Positions 19,339-27,396 of a stretch of DNA of 52,214 bases are shown in pieces. A program made the position numbers and the translations under genes. Under the pieces are notes generated by a model. It searched no databases. It worked only from the letters and a program-made list of their open reading frames with translations, and was not told the DNA's origin. The first letter of the stretch is position 1, and each line of letters begins with the position of its first letter. The DNA is from Massilia polaris (GTDB taxonomy: Bacteria; Pseudomonadota; Gammaproteobacteria; Burkholderiales; Burkholderiaceae_D). The stretch is taken from contig NZ_JABBGG010000018.1 of the NCBI RefSeq assembly GCF_012927275.1, positions 1-52,214 on the forward strand, read 5' to 3'.

Positions 19339-19575
19339 ATGGACAAGCCTTATGAACCTATCTCCTGTGCGATCCACGACGAATTCCTGGCGCTTGCCAG
19401 CCTGCGCCGCAGCTGCGAGCTGACCGTGGTGCTGGCCGATGGAAGCGAGGAGACGGTGCGCGGTTTGATCGCGGACGTGTACACGCGCGAAGGCGCGGAG
19501 TACTTGCAACTGCGCGATGGTCCCACCTTCCGGTTGGACCAGATACGCGCGCTGGACGGCAAGGCGCTTGTTTGA
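19339..19575 (+). CDS. rof: Rho-binding antiterminator, Rof/YaeO family
   Basis: A 78-residue Sm-like protein expected to bind Rho and block termination. YEPISCAIHDEFLALASLRR resembles the Rof opening (YxPIxCxxxDxLE). The strand pattern LTVVLADGSEETVRGLIADVYTREGAEYLQLRDGPTFRLDQIRALDG corresponds to the Rof beta-barrel with the terminal LDxI motif. I chose ATG at 19339, preceded by GGACGG; in-frame ATGs also occur at 19327 and 19291. It is isolated, divergent from the efflux operon and from ohrR. Identification is by pattern, moderately sure. Confidence 0.72.
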   Translation: MDKPYEPISCAIHDEFLALASLRRSCELTVVLADGSEETVRGLIADVYTREGAEYLQLRDGPTFRLDQIRALDGKALV

Positions 19576-19692
19576 ATTCGCGCAATGGGCGTGCGCATCA
19601 CCAGGCCCGCGGTAGCGGCACGTGGCGCCTTCCATGTCATGCCAGCACGGACAGCATGCAGCGTTTGGTTTGGTTTGAGTGAAGAGCGAAGG

Positions 19693-19706
19693 CGAGGGCG
19701 CCCTCG
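19693..19706. other. Perfect 14-bp palindrome after ohrR
   Basis: CGAGGGCGCCCTCG lies just beyond the ohrR stop at 19715. It can form a GC-rich hairpin, but no U-run follows on the minus strand, so it is at best a weak terminator. Confidence 0.3.
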
Positions 19707-19714
19707 GCGGTCCG

Positions 19715-20181
19715 CTATTTGCGCTGCGCCTTGGCAAAGTTGTTGCGCACCTTGAGCACGGCGTCGCGCGTGGCCCCGAACTCTGCCAAACTCAAGCCGC
19801 TGGCTTCGAAGAGCTCGGCGCTGTACGCCCGTTCGCGCAAGGCGCGGCCTTCCTTGGTGAGATTGACCAGCACATGGCGCTCGTCCGCGCTGTCGCGCTC
19901 CCGGCTCACATAGCCCGCGCTCTCCAGCTTCTTCAGAATGGGCGTGAGCGTGTTCGATTCCAGAAACAGCTTCTCGCCCAGCCCGCTGACAGTCTGGTTG
20001 GCTTCCTCATACAATGCCACCACGGTGATGTACTGGGTATAGGTCAGTCCCAGCCCATCCAAGAGTGGCTTGTACCCTTGCCGAAGGTGATGTTGGCCGA
20101 ATAGACGGCGAAGCACAGGAAGTCCGCGAGTTTCCGCGCTTCCGGCTGAGATGCCTTGGTTACCTTGCTTGCTTTGGTCAT
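19715..20181 (-). pseudogene. ohrR: OhrR/MarR-family peroxide sensor with single-base frameshift
   Basis: From ATG at 20181 the frame reads MTKASKVTKASQPEARKLAD then FLCFAVYSANITFGKG, which carries the reactive cysteine of OhrR (LCFAxYS). At about 20074-20077 (AAGGGTACAAG) one base appears missing. Adding one restores GKGYKPLLDGLGLTYTQYITVVALYEE and the winged helix LESNTLTPILKKLESAGYVSRERDSADERHVLVNLT up to the stop at 19715. The family needs the Cys-bearing N-terminus for sensing, so as written the gene makes either a 40-residue peptide or, from an internal start, a truncated repressor without the sensor Cys. A sequencing error in a G-run is possible. It neighbours msrA and ohr, its usual target. 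Confidence 0.82.
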
Positions 20182-20196
20182 GATGATTTTTTTGTT

Positions 20197-20239
20197 CGCG
20201 TGGTAGCGTATAACTACTTCACCACGCGGATGCGATTCA
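20197..20239 (-). promoter_or_regulatory. Promoter/operator region of ohrR
   Basis: Between msrA and ohrR lies an 8-bp inverted repeat CGCGTGGT (20197-20204) / ACCACGCG (20221-20228). Just upstream, 20226-20239 reads TGAATCGCATCCGC on the minus strand. The sequence TGAATCGCGTGCGA at 21371-21384 upstream of ohr matches it at 12 of 14 positions. Shared sites at ohrR and ohr are expected for OhrR autoregulation. The hairpin is not a terminator for msrA because an A-run, not a U-run, follows it. Confidence 0.4.
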
Positions 20240-20245
20240 ATCGGA

Positions 20246-20752
20246 TCAGGCGCGCTGAGGCAGTTTCCAATCAGGGCGTATGAAGTGGCAGGTGTAACCG
20301 TTGGGCATGCGCTGCAGATAATCCTGGTGTTCCGGCTCGGCTTCCCAGAACGGGCCTGCGGGCACGATCTCGGTCATCACCTTACCGGGCCACAGGCCGG
20401 AAGCGTCCACGTCGGCCACGGTGTTCTCGGCCACGCGCTTTTGCTCGTCGTCCAGGTAGAAGATGGCGGAGCGGTAGCTGGCGCCGACGTCGTTGCCTTG
20501 GCGGTTGGGAGTGCTCGGGTCGTGAATCTGGAAGAAGAATTCCAGGATCTGGCGGAAGCCGATCTGGCTCGGATCGAACACGACTTCGAGCCCTTCGGCG
20601 TGCGTGCCGTGGTTGCGGTAGGTAGCGTTGGGCACGTCGCCGCCGGTATAGCCGACGCGGGTGGACAGCACGCCGGGCTGGCGGCGTAGCAGCGCCTGCA
20701 TGCCCCAGAAGCATCCGCCCGCCAGGGTGGCGGTCTCAGTTTGCACTTTCAT
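20246..20752 (-). CDS. msrA: Peptide-methionine (S)-S-oxide reductase MsrA
   Basis: A 168-residue cytosolic repair enzyme that reduces the S form of methionine sulfoxide with thioredoxin. The catalytic motif GGCFWG is at residues 12-17 (Cys14). The family blocks [55 protein letters not shown] and EPEHQDYLQ follow in order. The ATG at 20752 is favoured by AAAGGGTG before it. It lies between ohr and ohrR on the same strand, making an oxidative-stress cluster; 64 bp separate it from ohr. Length and motifs are normal. Confidence 0.95.
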   Translation of the reverse strand: MKVQTETATLAGGCFWGMQALLRRQPGVLSTRVGYTGGDVPNATYRNHGTHAEGLEVVFDPSQIGFRQILEFFFQIHDPSTPNRQGNDVGASYRSAIFYLDDEQKRVAENTVADVDASGLWPGKVMTEIVPAGPFWEAEPEHQDYLQRMPNGYTCHFIRPDWKLPQRA

Positions 20753-20816
20753 ATTGCACCCTTTCATTTTTGCATCGGTCGATGGTGCGCGCGAACGCGC
20801 ACCGGGTTACAGCACA

Positions 20817-21272
20817 TTATGCGGTAGTAACGTTCAGCGTCACGTCGATGTTGCCACGCGTCGCTTTCGAATATGGGCAGATTGCATCGGCGGCGTGCGC
20901 GATCTCGGTAGCCAGCGCGTGGTCGAGGCCGGGCACCACCAGGTTGATACGGCCTTGGATGAAGTAGTCGGCGCCACCCAGGCCCAGGTCCACTTCAATA
21001 TCCACAGCCGTGTCCGCAGGCAAGGTCACTTTCATCTCCTTGGCGGTAATGCCGACGGCGGCGATGTAGCAGGCCGACCAGGCACCGGCGAACAGTTGCT
21101 CGGCGGTCGGGTGCGGTGCGACGGCTTCGAGCGCATAGACGGTGGCGGCACTGTTGCCGGGCACGGACAGATTGATGTTCAGGTTCCCTTCGTGGTCGCC
21201 AGCGATGACGCGGCCGTCTGCGGACGTGGTGCGGGTTTTGCCGGTCAGCAGGACTTTTTGAATTTTGCTCAT
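20817..21272 (-). CDS. ohr: Organic hydroperoxide resistance protein (Ohr/OsmC family)
   Basis: A 151-residue thiol peroxidase that reduces organic and lipid hydroperoxides. The peroxidatic cysteine is C68 in GAWSACYIAA and the resolving cysteine C132 in AICPYSKATRGN, the standard Ohr pair. TSADGRVIAGDHEGNLNINL marks the Ohr rather than the OsmC branch, although an insertion before C68 makes it slightly longer than the usual 140 residues. Candidate OhrR sites lie upstream at 21300-21386. Two more Ohr-type genes lie at 38039 and 38660. Confidence 0.94.
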   Translation of the reverse strand: MSKIQKVLLTGKTRTTSADGRVIAGDHEGNLNINLSVPGNSAATVYALEAVAPHPTAEQLFAGAWSACYIAAVGITAKEMKVTLPADTAVDIEVDLGLGGADYFIQGRINLVVPGLDHALATEIAHAADAICPYSKATRGNIDVTLNVTTA

Positions 21273-21299
21273 GGTGAACTCCTAAGTGGTTAAAGTTGA

Positions 21300-21386
21300 T
21301 CGGATCCGATGAAATCTGATGCGATGTGAGGAGTATAGCGGGTTCAAAACGAATGTCAAGCGGTTGCGAGTGAATCGCGTGCGATT
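21300..21386 (-). promoter_or_regulatory. Candidate OhrR operators upstream of ohr
   Basis: Two perfect dyads occur: TCGGATCCGA at 21300-21309 and AATCGC-GT-GCGATT at 21373-21386. The block GATCCGATGAAATC here resembles GATCCGATTGAATC on the minus strand upstream of ohrR (about 20232-20245). OhrR proteins bind dyads at their own and the ohr promoter, so a shared motif supports one regulon. Binding is inferred. Confidence 0.45.
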
Positions 21387-21612
21387 TATGATTGATCGAG
21401 TTTGACCTGACCCCAACAGGGTCCTGCTTACGACCGGCGTAGTTCGCGCCGCAAGGCGCCAGCCTACTTCCGGCACATAAGCGCCCGCATCAGAATGGCA
21501 GGAAGAGGGCGCAATTGCACGGATAGGCAGCAGGCCGAGCAGACAGTTGCCTGATAGCGCGGAAAGTCTGCTTGTCAATGAGGACGGATCCTGGGGCAGG
21601 GATGATTTACCT

Positions 21613-21741
21613 GCTGACGTGTTCGATTATATCGAAAGTTTCTACAATCCACGCCGGCGTGCTCGGCTATATCAGCCCAGTACAGTTTGGAAATCTAAAA
21701 TGCGCCTGGCGCAAGTGTCCGTGACGATGGGGAAGGCCAGG
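21613..21741 (+). pseudogene. IS3-family transposase OrfB, 3' remnant
   Basis: DVFDYIESFYNPRRR in one frame continues one base over as LGYISPVQFGNLK, together matching the extreme C-terminus of IS3-family OrfB (FYNPxRRHSxLGYxSPxxFE). A stop follows (CAWRKCP then TGA). The catalytic DDE core is absent and there is a frameshift at about 21655. What lies between 21387 and 21612 is not recognisable. Confidence 0.75.
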
Positions 21742-21870
21742 CTTGCCCTGCTCACAGCAGTGGTATTCCGGTGTCATCAACCGTGCCGCAAGCAGGCAAA
21801 CAACAGAGCGCATCGTGTGTCTTACCTGCTTGCTGTGGATGAACGCATCCACGTCGCTTCCGCTAGCAAG

Positions 21871-22066
21871 TCATGCGCGCAGCGACCTGAAGCTCGCGCG
21901 AACCTCTTCTGAAAAGATCTTTGGCTGTTCCCATGCGGCAAAGTGCCCGCCTTTGTCGAGCTTGTTGTAGTGGATGAGCTTGGGGAACGCCCGTTCCGCC
22001 CAACTCCGCGGGGTCGGATAGAGCTCGTCAGGGAAGACGCTGACGGCAACTTTCAATTTTGCTCAT
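21871..22066 (-). pseudogene. Epoxide hydrolase (EHN type) reduced to its two ends
   Basis: ATG at 22066, behind AAGGAGATAGCC, begins MSKIE. Within two codons the sequence jumps to the last 60 residues of an EHN epoxide hydrolase, one frame over: KVAVSVFPDELYPTPRSWAE, then LIHYNKLDKGGHFAAWEQPK, containing the terminal catalytic His (GGHFAAWEQP). About 320 residues are gone, including the nucleophile. The joint lies at TTGAAA, a plausible microhomology since the sister gene start also ends in GAAA. The Tn3-like element is inserted directly upstream of its ribosome site. Confidence 0.78.
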
Positions 22067-22076
22067 GGCTATCTCC

Positions 22077-22799
22077 TTATAGAGGCTCGGCCGGGATTCG
22101 TGTAAAAATACTCAAATTACGCTGTAACTGACTGAAGATCGCCTCGTACACGCCACACGGAATGAAATGGCTGAACAGCGCGATGTACATGTCGGACACA
22201 TGGTAATAGCCAATGCCGCCATACCCGCCGTAGCGGATGTGGTATTCGGAGAGCAGGTTTTGCTCGTACATATTCCACTTGGTCCCGTCGGCCGACGCGC
22301 GCTTCCCTGAGCCACAGTATTTCGGCAGCAGAAATTTGTTGTAAGCGTTGATGACCTGGACGATAGCTTTTTCAAGCCGCTCCTCGGTGATGTGGTGCAG
22401 GTTGAGCCAGGCTACCTGCTTGCGGCTCAGGTCCTTGACCGAGCGCGCGGTTTGCGTCGCGCCGAGGTTGCAGCCATAGCAGAACAGCGTTGTGATGAAC
22501 CGCTTGCGCGGGTCGTCGACCTTGGAGTCAAATCCGGACAGCGGACCGAACTGCTTATGCAGGTCCAGCCAGCCCTCCGACTCCACCAAGATGTCGAGGA
22601 TGTTTTTTTCGGGCAGCCGCGCGGTGAGAATTTTGTCGATCTTCTCCAGCGCCTCCGGCTTGGCGTCCTTCGCGTGCTTGCGCAGGATCAATTCGGTACC
22701 GACCAGGTCGACATGCTCATTTTCAGGCAAGCCGGCGTCGACGCGTGCGGCGGTTGCCGCAAGCGACGTTTTTAGCGCCGCTGAGGAGATGGCCACCAT
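22077..22799 (-). pseudogene. Tn3-family transposase TnpA, internal fragment joined to the end repeat
   Basis: About 215 residues match the central part of Tn3-type TnpA: FITTLFCYGCNLGATQTARSVKDLSRKQ, then RASADGTKWNMYEQNLLSEY with the first catalytic Asp, and IGYYHVSDMYIALFSHFIPCGVYEA with the second. After VYEA the frame runs straight into the inverted terminal repeat (IFTRIPAEPL) and ends at a TAA formed by the target duplication. The C-terminal region with the catalytic Glu is therefore deleted. The N-terminal half (over 500 residues) is also missing: upstream of the ATG at 22799 the frame is closed by a stop. The transposase is inactive. Confidence 0.88.
22082..22117 (+). repeat. Left inverted terminal repeat
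   Basis: Begins GAGGCTCGGCCGGGATTCGT and continues GTAAAAATACTCAAAT. It differs from the right end at positions 5, 6 and 31. The flanking TTATA is at 22077-22081. Its inner edge is translated as the tail of the truncated TnpA. Confidence 0.88.
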
Positions 22800-22921
22800 C
22801 TTGGGGCATCAGGTGCGGGTGGAAATCGGTTGAAATCATCGCGAAGAAGATGTGGCATCGGGGCGACCGCATCACCGGGCGCGATATCGCATGTCAATAA
22901 GAGTGTTTAGCAATTCGGCGC

Positions 22922-22940
22922 TGGAGCGCTCGACGCTCCA
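22922..22940. other. Candidate resolution site core between tnpA and the recombinase
   Basis: Perfect inverted repeat TGGAGCG / CGCTCCA with a 5-bp centre CTCGA. Tn3 relatives with a tyrosine recombinase place the recombination core next to that gene, as this one is. The arms are shorter than typical cores, so this is a suggestion from position and symmetry. Confidence 0.35.
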
Positions 22941-23052
22941 ATTGTCGTGCTGGTGCACTTAATGCAGCAGCAACTTGCAGCGATTTCTGCCTCCTGGAAT
23001 CCGCCGATAATGGGGGATTTGGGAAAGTGAAAAAGTCTTGGGCAAAGCGAAC

Positions 23053-23910
23053 TCAGGTCGGCTTGATCCGCGAGCGCAGCAGACTTCCGGCCGCGTTCTC
23101 TTCAAACAACCCTGCCTCCTCGATGTACCCCTGCACCGTCCCGTCGTGGCGCCAGCCGCCTTGCTTTTTGATATCTCGGAAGTCGGCGCCGGCGCGGTGC
23201 GCGCTGGTGGCCATGCCACGGCGCAGACTGTGACTGGACAGGTCCGGCACATAATCGAGCTGCGCCAACGTCGCGCAGTCCGCGAGGACCGTGTTGACGC
23301 TCCCTACGGCCAGAGCAATGCCGGCCGCCTTGCCCCACTTGGTGACCGACCGGAACACCGGTCCGGCCGCGATGCCTGCAGCGTCCAGCCAAGCGCGCAG
23401 CGCCTTGGCTGGACAGCATGGCCCGTCGCTGTATGGGATCGCCTTGGTGATGCCTTCCCCCGTTTGATCGGTCTTCGAGCGCGGCAGCGCGATTTCGATG
23501 CCCTCCCGCCTCCAAAGGACGTGCTCGACCTTGATGCCTACCAATTCACTGCGCCGGAAACCGCCGAAAAATCCGACCTGTAGCAGCGCGCTGTCGTGCG
23601 ACGCCTTCAGCGTTGAGATGTCGGCCAGTCGCGCCACAATCAACTCCAGATCCTCGATCGGCAGCGCCTTGGCCTTTTTCTTCGGGCGACCATGCGTGCG
23701 CGCGACGCCGGCCAGTGTTTTCCGGACGGTAGGCGTCGATGTCGGGTCCGCAAAGCCCTGGTGCGCGTGCCACTGCGACAGCGCCGTCAGGCGCAGCGCC
23801 AAGGTGCGCGGGTTGAGCGCGATCACCCATGCCGACGCAATGTTGATTTCCGTCAACTGCTCACTAAGCAGAAAAATAAGCCTATCAGTGCAACTTCGTT
23901 GAAAATACAC
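23053..23910 (-). CDS. Tyrosine-type site-specific recombinase (probable transposon resolvase)
   Basis: A 285-residue integrase-fold protein. The catalytic set is complete: Arg in GFFGGFRRSELVGIK, Lys region LPRSKTDQTGEG, HSLRRG (HxxR), WRHDGTVQGYIEEAGL with the W/H position and the tyrosine. The N-terminal DNA-binding part is short: only LNPRTLALRLTALSQWHAHQG and the region up to GRPKKKAKALP are recognisable, and the first 30 residues look unrelated (MYFQRSCTDRL), so the true N-terminus may have been lost. It lies beside the tnpA fragment in the same direction, as in Tn3 elements that resolve cointegrates with a tyrosine recombinase. Confidence 0.82.
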   Translation of the reverse strand: MYFQRSCTDRLIFLLSEQLTEINIASAWVIALNPRTLALRLTALSQWHAHQGFADPTSTPTVRKTLAGVARTHGRPKKKAKALPIEDLELIVARLADISTLKASHDSALLQVGFFGGFRRSELVGIKVEHVLWRREGIEIALPRSKTDQTGEGITKAIPYSDGPCCPAKALRAWLDAAGIAAGPVFRSVTKWGKAAGIALAVGSVNTVLADCATLAQLDYVPDLSSHSLRRGMATSAHRAGADFRDIKKQGGWRHDGTVQGYIEEAGLFEENAAGSLLRSRIKPT

Positions 23911-24341
23911 GCATTGTCACGAGTTGATCGGGACTCGGATGAGTCCCGAAGGTCGCCGGTCAGCGCCGTACCCTAGAATCTCGGATTTCTACGATGCGAA
24001 TCATGTGACAAAGTGAATTTGGATAAACAAACCGGCCGCAAAAGTAGACCGAAGATGCAGGAGCTTGGGGCCAAGACGAACTTCACTTGACCGCGCGCGC
24101 CGTTGGCGATCGAGAGAGATTAGGACCTGGATCCGTTATCTCGAGTTCCAGCCCGGCATCCTGACATCCGCATCAGACCCAGGATGACTCTTTGAGTGAG
24201 GTCACGGTCGAATCCCGCGCCGGGATGCGGCGGTGGGTGTGCACTTAACACCCGGTAGTTAAGGCCATCCGGAGTAGAACTAGTCACCCGACGCTTCTTT
24301 ACAAGATACACTGAAACATTAACCTTCCATCGGAGGTTGGC
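23911..24341. other. Non-coding stretch inside the transposon, with a stem-loop
   Basis: No supportable gene. A 7-bp hairpin CGGGACT / AGTCCCG with a 6-nt loop lies at 23929-23948, just upstream of the recombinase gene. It could be part of a recombinase binding site or a transcription barrier. The rest shows no recognisable motif. Confidence 0.4.
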
Positions 24342-24834
24342 ATGGCGACCTGTCAGCTAAGAAGCAACTTCTCACCCGGGATGAAAGCCTGGTTTACCAA
24401 TTACTGGCGGGACGCGGCAAGGTGGAGCTCAACATTGCCAGGGTTGAGCGTTACTTTGTCCCCTTCGTATCCTTCCTTTCGGACGATCAGGCCCCGCGCG
24501 TCCAATATGGCGCGATTGTTCACAATAGGACGGACGTGTTGGGGCCGAGACCGTGGCCGACTTGCTCGTTATGCTCAACGACATGACCGGCCGGGCGGCC
24601 AAATTGAAAGTCGTGTTCTATGGTGGACTCGCCCGCAGAGACAACTGGGCCGCATTGCCTCCTTGTGCTAAGGCGGCTTACGTGGTGTTTGGTCCACGGC
24701 GGCTATCGTCAAGACTCTGCAGAGACAATGGCGGCCTCGTGTCCGCGGTAGGCAACAAACTTTCCGGGTTTCGTCCACCTCGAAAAAATTCAAAGTCGGC
24801 ATTGAGTAATCGTTTTCGCATGGAGGTTAAAGGA
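24342..24834 (+). pseudogene. Decayed reading frame upstream of the GGDEF-EAL gene, unrecognised
   Basis: Behind a GGAGG site the sequence around 24350-24540 reads GDLSAKKQLLTRDESLVYQL then LNIARVERYFVPFVSFLSDD in one frame. One frame over it continues as ETVADLLVMLNDMTGRAAKL and VVFYGGLARRDNWAALPPCA, running into the regulator gene without a stop. Both stretches look like protein, implying a frameshift near 24545. The second part is in frame with the regulator, so a long fusion is formally possible, but the regulator has its own GGAGG/AAAGGA site. Family unknown. Confidence 0.4.
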
Positions 24835-27357
24835 ATGAAGGATGAACGCATCGAGCGTGCGGCAATTGTTTTAGTCATCGATGATGATCCCTTCATTCGG
24901 TTGCTCGTACGCGACTGCTTGGAAAAGACCGGCCTGGCGGTATATGAGGCCGTTGATGCTGCGTCGGGGTTAGCCGCGATTGGAATGCACACACCTGACA
25001 TCGTCCTGCTCGATGTCGTGATGCCAGGCATCAGCGGCTTCGAAGCTTGCCGCCAAGCGCGCCAGCTCCCCAGCATGCAATTCTGCCCCATCGTTATGCT
25101 TACCTCCCTTGAGGATACGGACTCGGTCACGCAGGCCTACGAGGCTGGCGCCACCGATTTCATCAGCAAGCCTATCAACTGGCAGCTGCTCCAGCATCGG
25201 GTACGCTTTATCTTAAAGGCATCTGAATCATTTCGTTCCATACAGAAGAGCGATTTGCAGCTGGCTAATGCACAACGGATATCGTCGGTCGGCAGTTGGG
25301 AGTGGAACATCAATGCCGACACCGTGTCTTGGTCGAATGAGATGTATCGTATCTGCGGCGTGCGCCCTGGGACCTACGGTAAAAACTATCAGACCTTTCT
25401 GGCGCTTGTACATCCAGCGGACCGGCTACAGGTCGAGGCGGCAGTACGTGATGCACTCGATCAAGGGCCGCCATACGACTTGGAGCATCGCTTATTGCTA
25501 GCTGACGGCACCGAACGCCATGTGCATGGGAAGGGCGATGTCGTGTTCGACCTCGCTGGCAAGGCTATTTCGATGAACGGAATGTTGCAGGATATCACCC
25601 AGCGCATGCTGGATCAGCAACGCATTCATTATCTCGCTAACTATGATGCACTGACTAGTCTCCCTAACCGCAATCTTTTGGAGGATCGCATGCTCCAGGC
25701 GATCACCCAAGCCAAGCGCAACAGCGACGGCATCACCGTTCTGTGTCTCAATTTGGATGGGTTCAAGTTCGTCAACGACAGTTATGGTCACGCCGTTGGC
25801 AATAGCTTGCTCAAGAAAGTTGCCGTTCGCCTTAAGGAGGCTGTCCGCGAGTCCGATACCGTTGCATGTCTCGGTGGCGATGAATTTGCGCTAATCTATC
25901 CCGGTTTGGTCAACAACAGTGACGTGATGCGTTCGGTGCACAGAGTCTTGGGCCTGTTCGCTGAGCCATTTATAGTGGACTTGCGTGCTATTCACGTCAC
26001 TGCAAGTATCGGTGTCTGTCTTTATCCCGATGACGGTGAAAACGTTGGCGTATTGTCTAAGAACGCCGACGTGGCCATGCACGAGGCTAAAGAAAGTGGT
26101 CGAAATTGCTATAAATTCTATGCGCAGGAAATGGGACGTCGTATTGACCAATATGTGGAAATGGAGAACGCCCTGCGAGTGGCGCTCGACCAGAATCAAT
26201 TCGAGGTCTACTATCAGCCCAAGGTCAATCTTCGCAGTGGAAAATACTGCGGGGTAGAAGCGCTGATCCGTTGGAACCATCCGCAGAATGGCATGATCCA
26301 GCCCGGCACCTTTATTTCCCTGGCTGAGAAGTCGGGAATGATTTGCCCGATTGGGGAATGGGTAATGCGCACGGCCTGCGCTCAGGCCAAGGAGTGGTGT
26401 GAAATGGGTTTTGATGACATATCGGTTGCGGTCAACCTCTCGGCATACCAGTTTAGTCACGAAAACGTGGCGAACCTCGTGTCGCGCATACTCTCCGATA
26501 CCGGACTAGGGGCCCATTACCTTGAGCTTGAATTGACCGAGAGTATGCTTATTAGCGATAGCGACAACATGCTTATGGCTCTGCGCGAAATTAAGGCAAT
26601 CGGCGTCACACTCACACTCGACGACTTCGGAACCGGCTATTCAAGCCTGGCTTACCTGAAGCGATTTCCCTTCGACGTCATCAAGATTGACCGCAGCTTT
26701 GTCCGCAATATAACAACAGATGCAAACGACGCGTCGCTGACCAAAACTATCGTGTTGATGGCCAAGTCCTTGAAAATGAAAACCGTCGCCGAGGGCGTGG
26801 AAACGCAGGGGCAGTTGGGCTTCCTCAGTTCAATCAAATGCGATGTCGTGCAAGGCTTTTACCTTAGCAAACCGATCAACGCGGCCGCTCTGACTGAACT
26901 GCTGCGCAAGCAGAAGGGCCATCCCGTTGTGCCGCGTGAGTCCGTGCCTGAACGAACCATCTTGCTGTTGGATGACGAACCACATGTGCTAAGTGCGCTC
27001 AAGCGCGCTTTTCGCAACGAAGGTTACCAGATACTTCAGACCACGTCCGCAATCGAAGCCTTCGAACTGCTGGCCATGCATCGCGTCCAAGTGATCATCA
27101 GCGACCAGCGCATGCCAATCATGTCCGGCACGACCTTCCTGTCCAAGGTAAAAGAACTGCATCCTGAAACGATCCGTATTATTCTTTCTGGCTATACAGA
27201 ACTCAACTCGGTCATTGACGCAATCAATCATGGCGCCGTGTATCGTTTCTTTACGAAACCGTGGGACGATCAGAATCTGCGCGATCAGATTCGGGAGGCA
27301 TTTGAACACCAGTGGCTGCTTCATGGCAGGCCGCATGAGCATTTATTGCAAATGTAG
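24835..27357 (+). CDS. REC-PAS-GGDEF-EAL-REC c-di-GMP regulator
   Basis: An 840-residue cytoplasmic protein with five domains. An N-terminal receiver (about 9-127; phospho-acceptor D60 in VLLDVVMPG) is followed by a PAS domain (150-258). A diguanylate cyclase domain (263-430) has intact GGDEF at 347-351 and an RESD I-site at 338-341. A phosphodiesterase domain (440-690) has intact EAL at 475-477, plus LTES, DDFGTGYSSL, KIDRSF and EGVET. A second receiver (708-825; D757 in ISDQRMP) ends the protein. Both c-di-GMP domains keep their key residues, so it could make and break c-di-GMP. Two receivers suggest control by the kinase encoded 39 bp downstream, which has its own REC and HPt. Start at 24835 chosen for AAAGGA and because the receiver begins nine residues later. 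Confidence 0.92.
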   Translation: MKDERIERAAIVLVIDDDPFIRLLVRDCLEKTGLAVYEAVDAASGLAAIGMHTPDIVLLDVVMPGISGFEACRQARQLPSMQFCPIVMLTSLEDTDSVTQAYEAGATDFISKPINWQLLQHRVRFILKASESFRSIQKSDLQLANAQRISSVGSWEWNINADTVSWSNEMYRICGVRPGTYGKNYQTFLALVHPADRLQVEAAVRDALDQGPPYDLEHRLLLADGTERHVHGKGDVVFDLAGKAISMNGMLQDITQRMLDQQRIHYLANYDALTSLPNRNLLEDRMLQAITQAKRNSDGITVLCLNLDGFKFVNDSYGHAVGNSLLKKVAVRLKEAVRESDTVACLGGDEFALIYPGLVNNSDVMRSVHRVLGLFAEPFIVDLRAIHVTASIGVCLYPDDGENVGVLSKNADVAMHEAKESGRNCYKFYAQEMGRRIDQYVEMENALRVALDQNQFEVYYQPKVNLRSGKYCGVEALIRWNHPQNGMIQPGTFISLAEKSGMICPIGEWVMRTACAQAKEWCEMGFDDISVAVNLSAYQFSHENVANLVSRILSDTGLGAHYLELELTESMLISDSDNMLMALREIKAIGVTLTLDDFGTGYSSLAYLKRFPFDVIKIDRSFVRNITTDANDASLTKTIVLMAKSLKMKTVAEGVETQGQLGFLSSIKCDVVQGFYLSKPINAAALTELLRKQKGHPVVPRESVPERTILLLDDEPHVLSALKRAFRNEGYQILQTTSAIEAFELLAMHRVQVIISDQRMPIMSGTTFLSKVKELHPETIRIILSGYTELNSVIDAINHGAVYRFFTKPWDDQNLRDQIREAFEHQWLLHGRPHEHLLQM

Positions 27358-27396
27358 GGCACCACGCCTAGTGGCTTAACCTCGTAGGAGACCGTC

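Noticed and set aside
20197-20228. Hairpin CGCGTGGT/ACCACGCG as an msrA terminator
   Set aside because: On the minus strand it is followed by an A-run, not a U-run; it fits an operator or leader structure better.
24553-24834. Start of the c-di-GMP regulator at 24553
   Set aside because: The added 94 residues match no domain and a clear ribosome site with ATG lies at 24835 right before the receiver domain.
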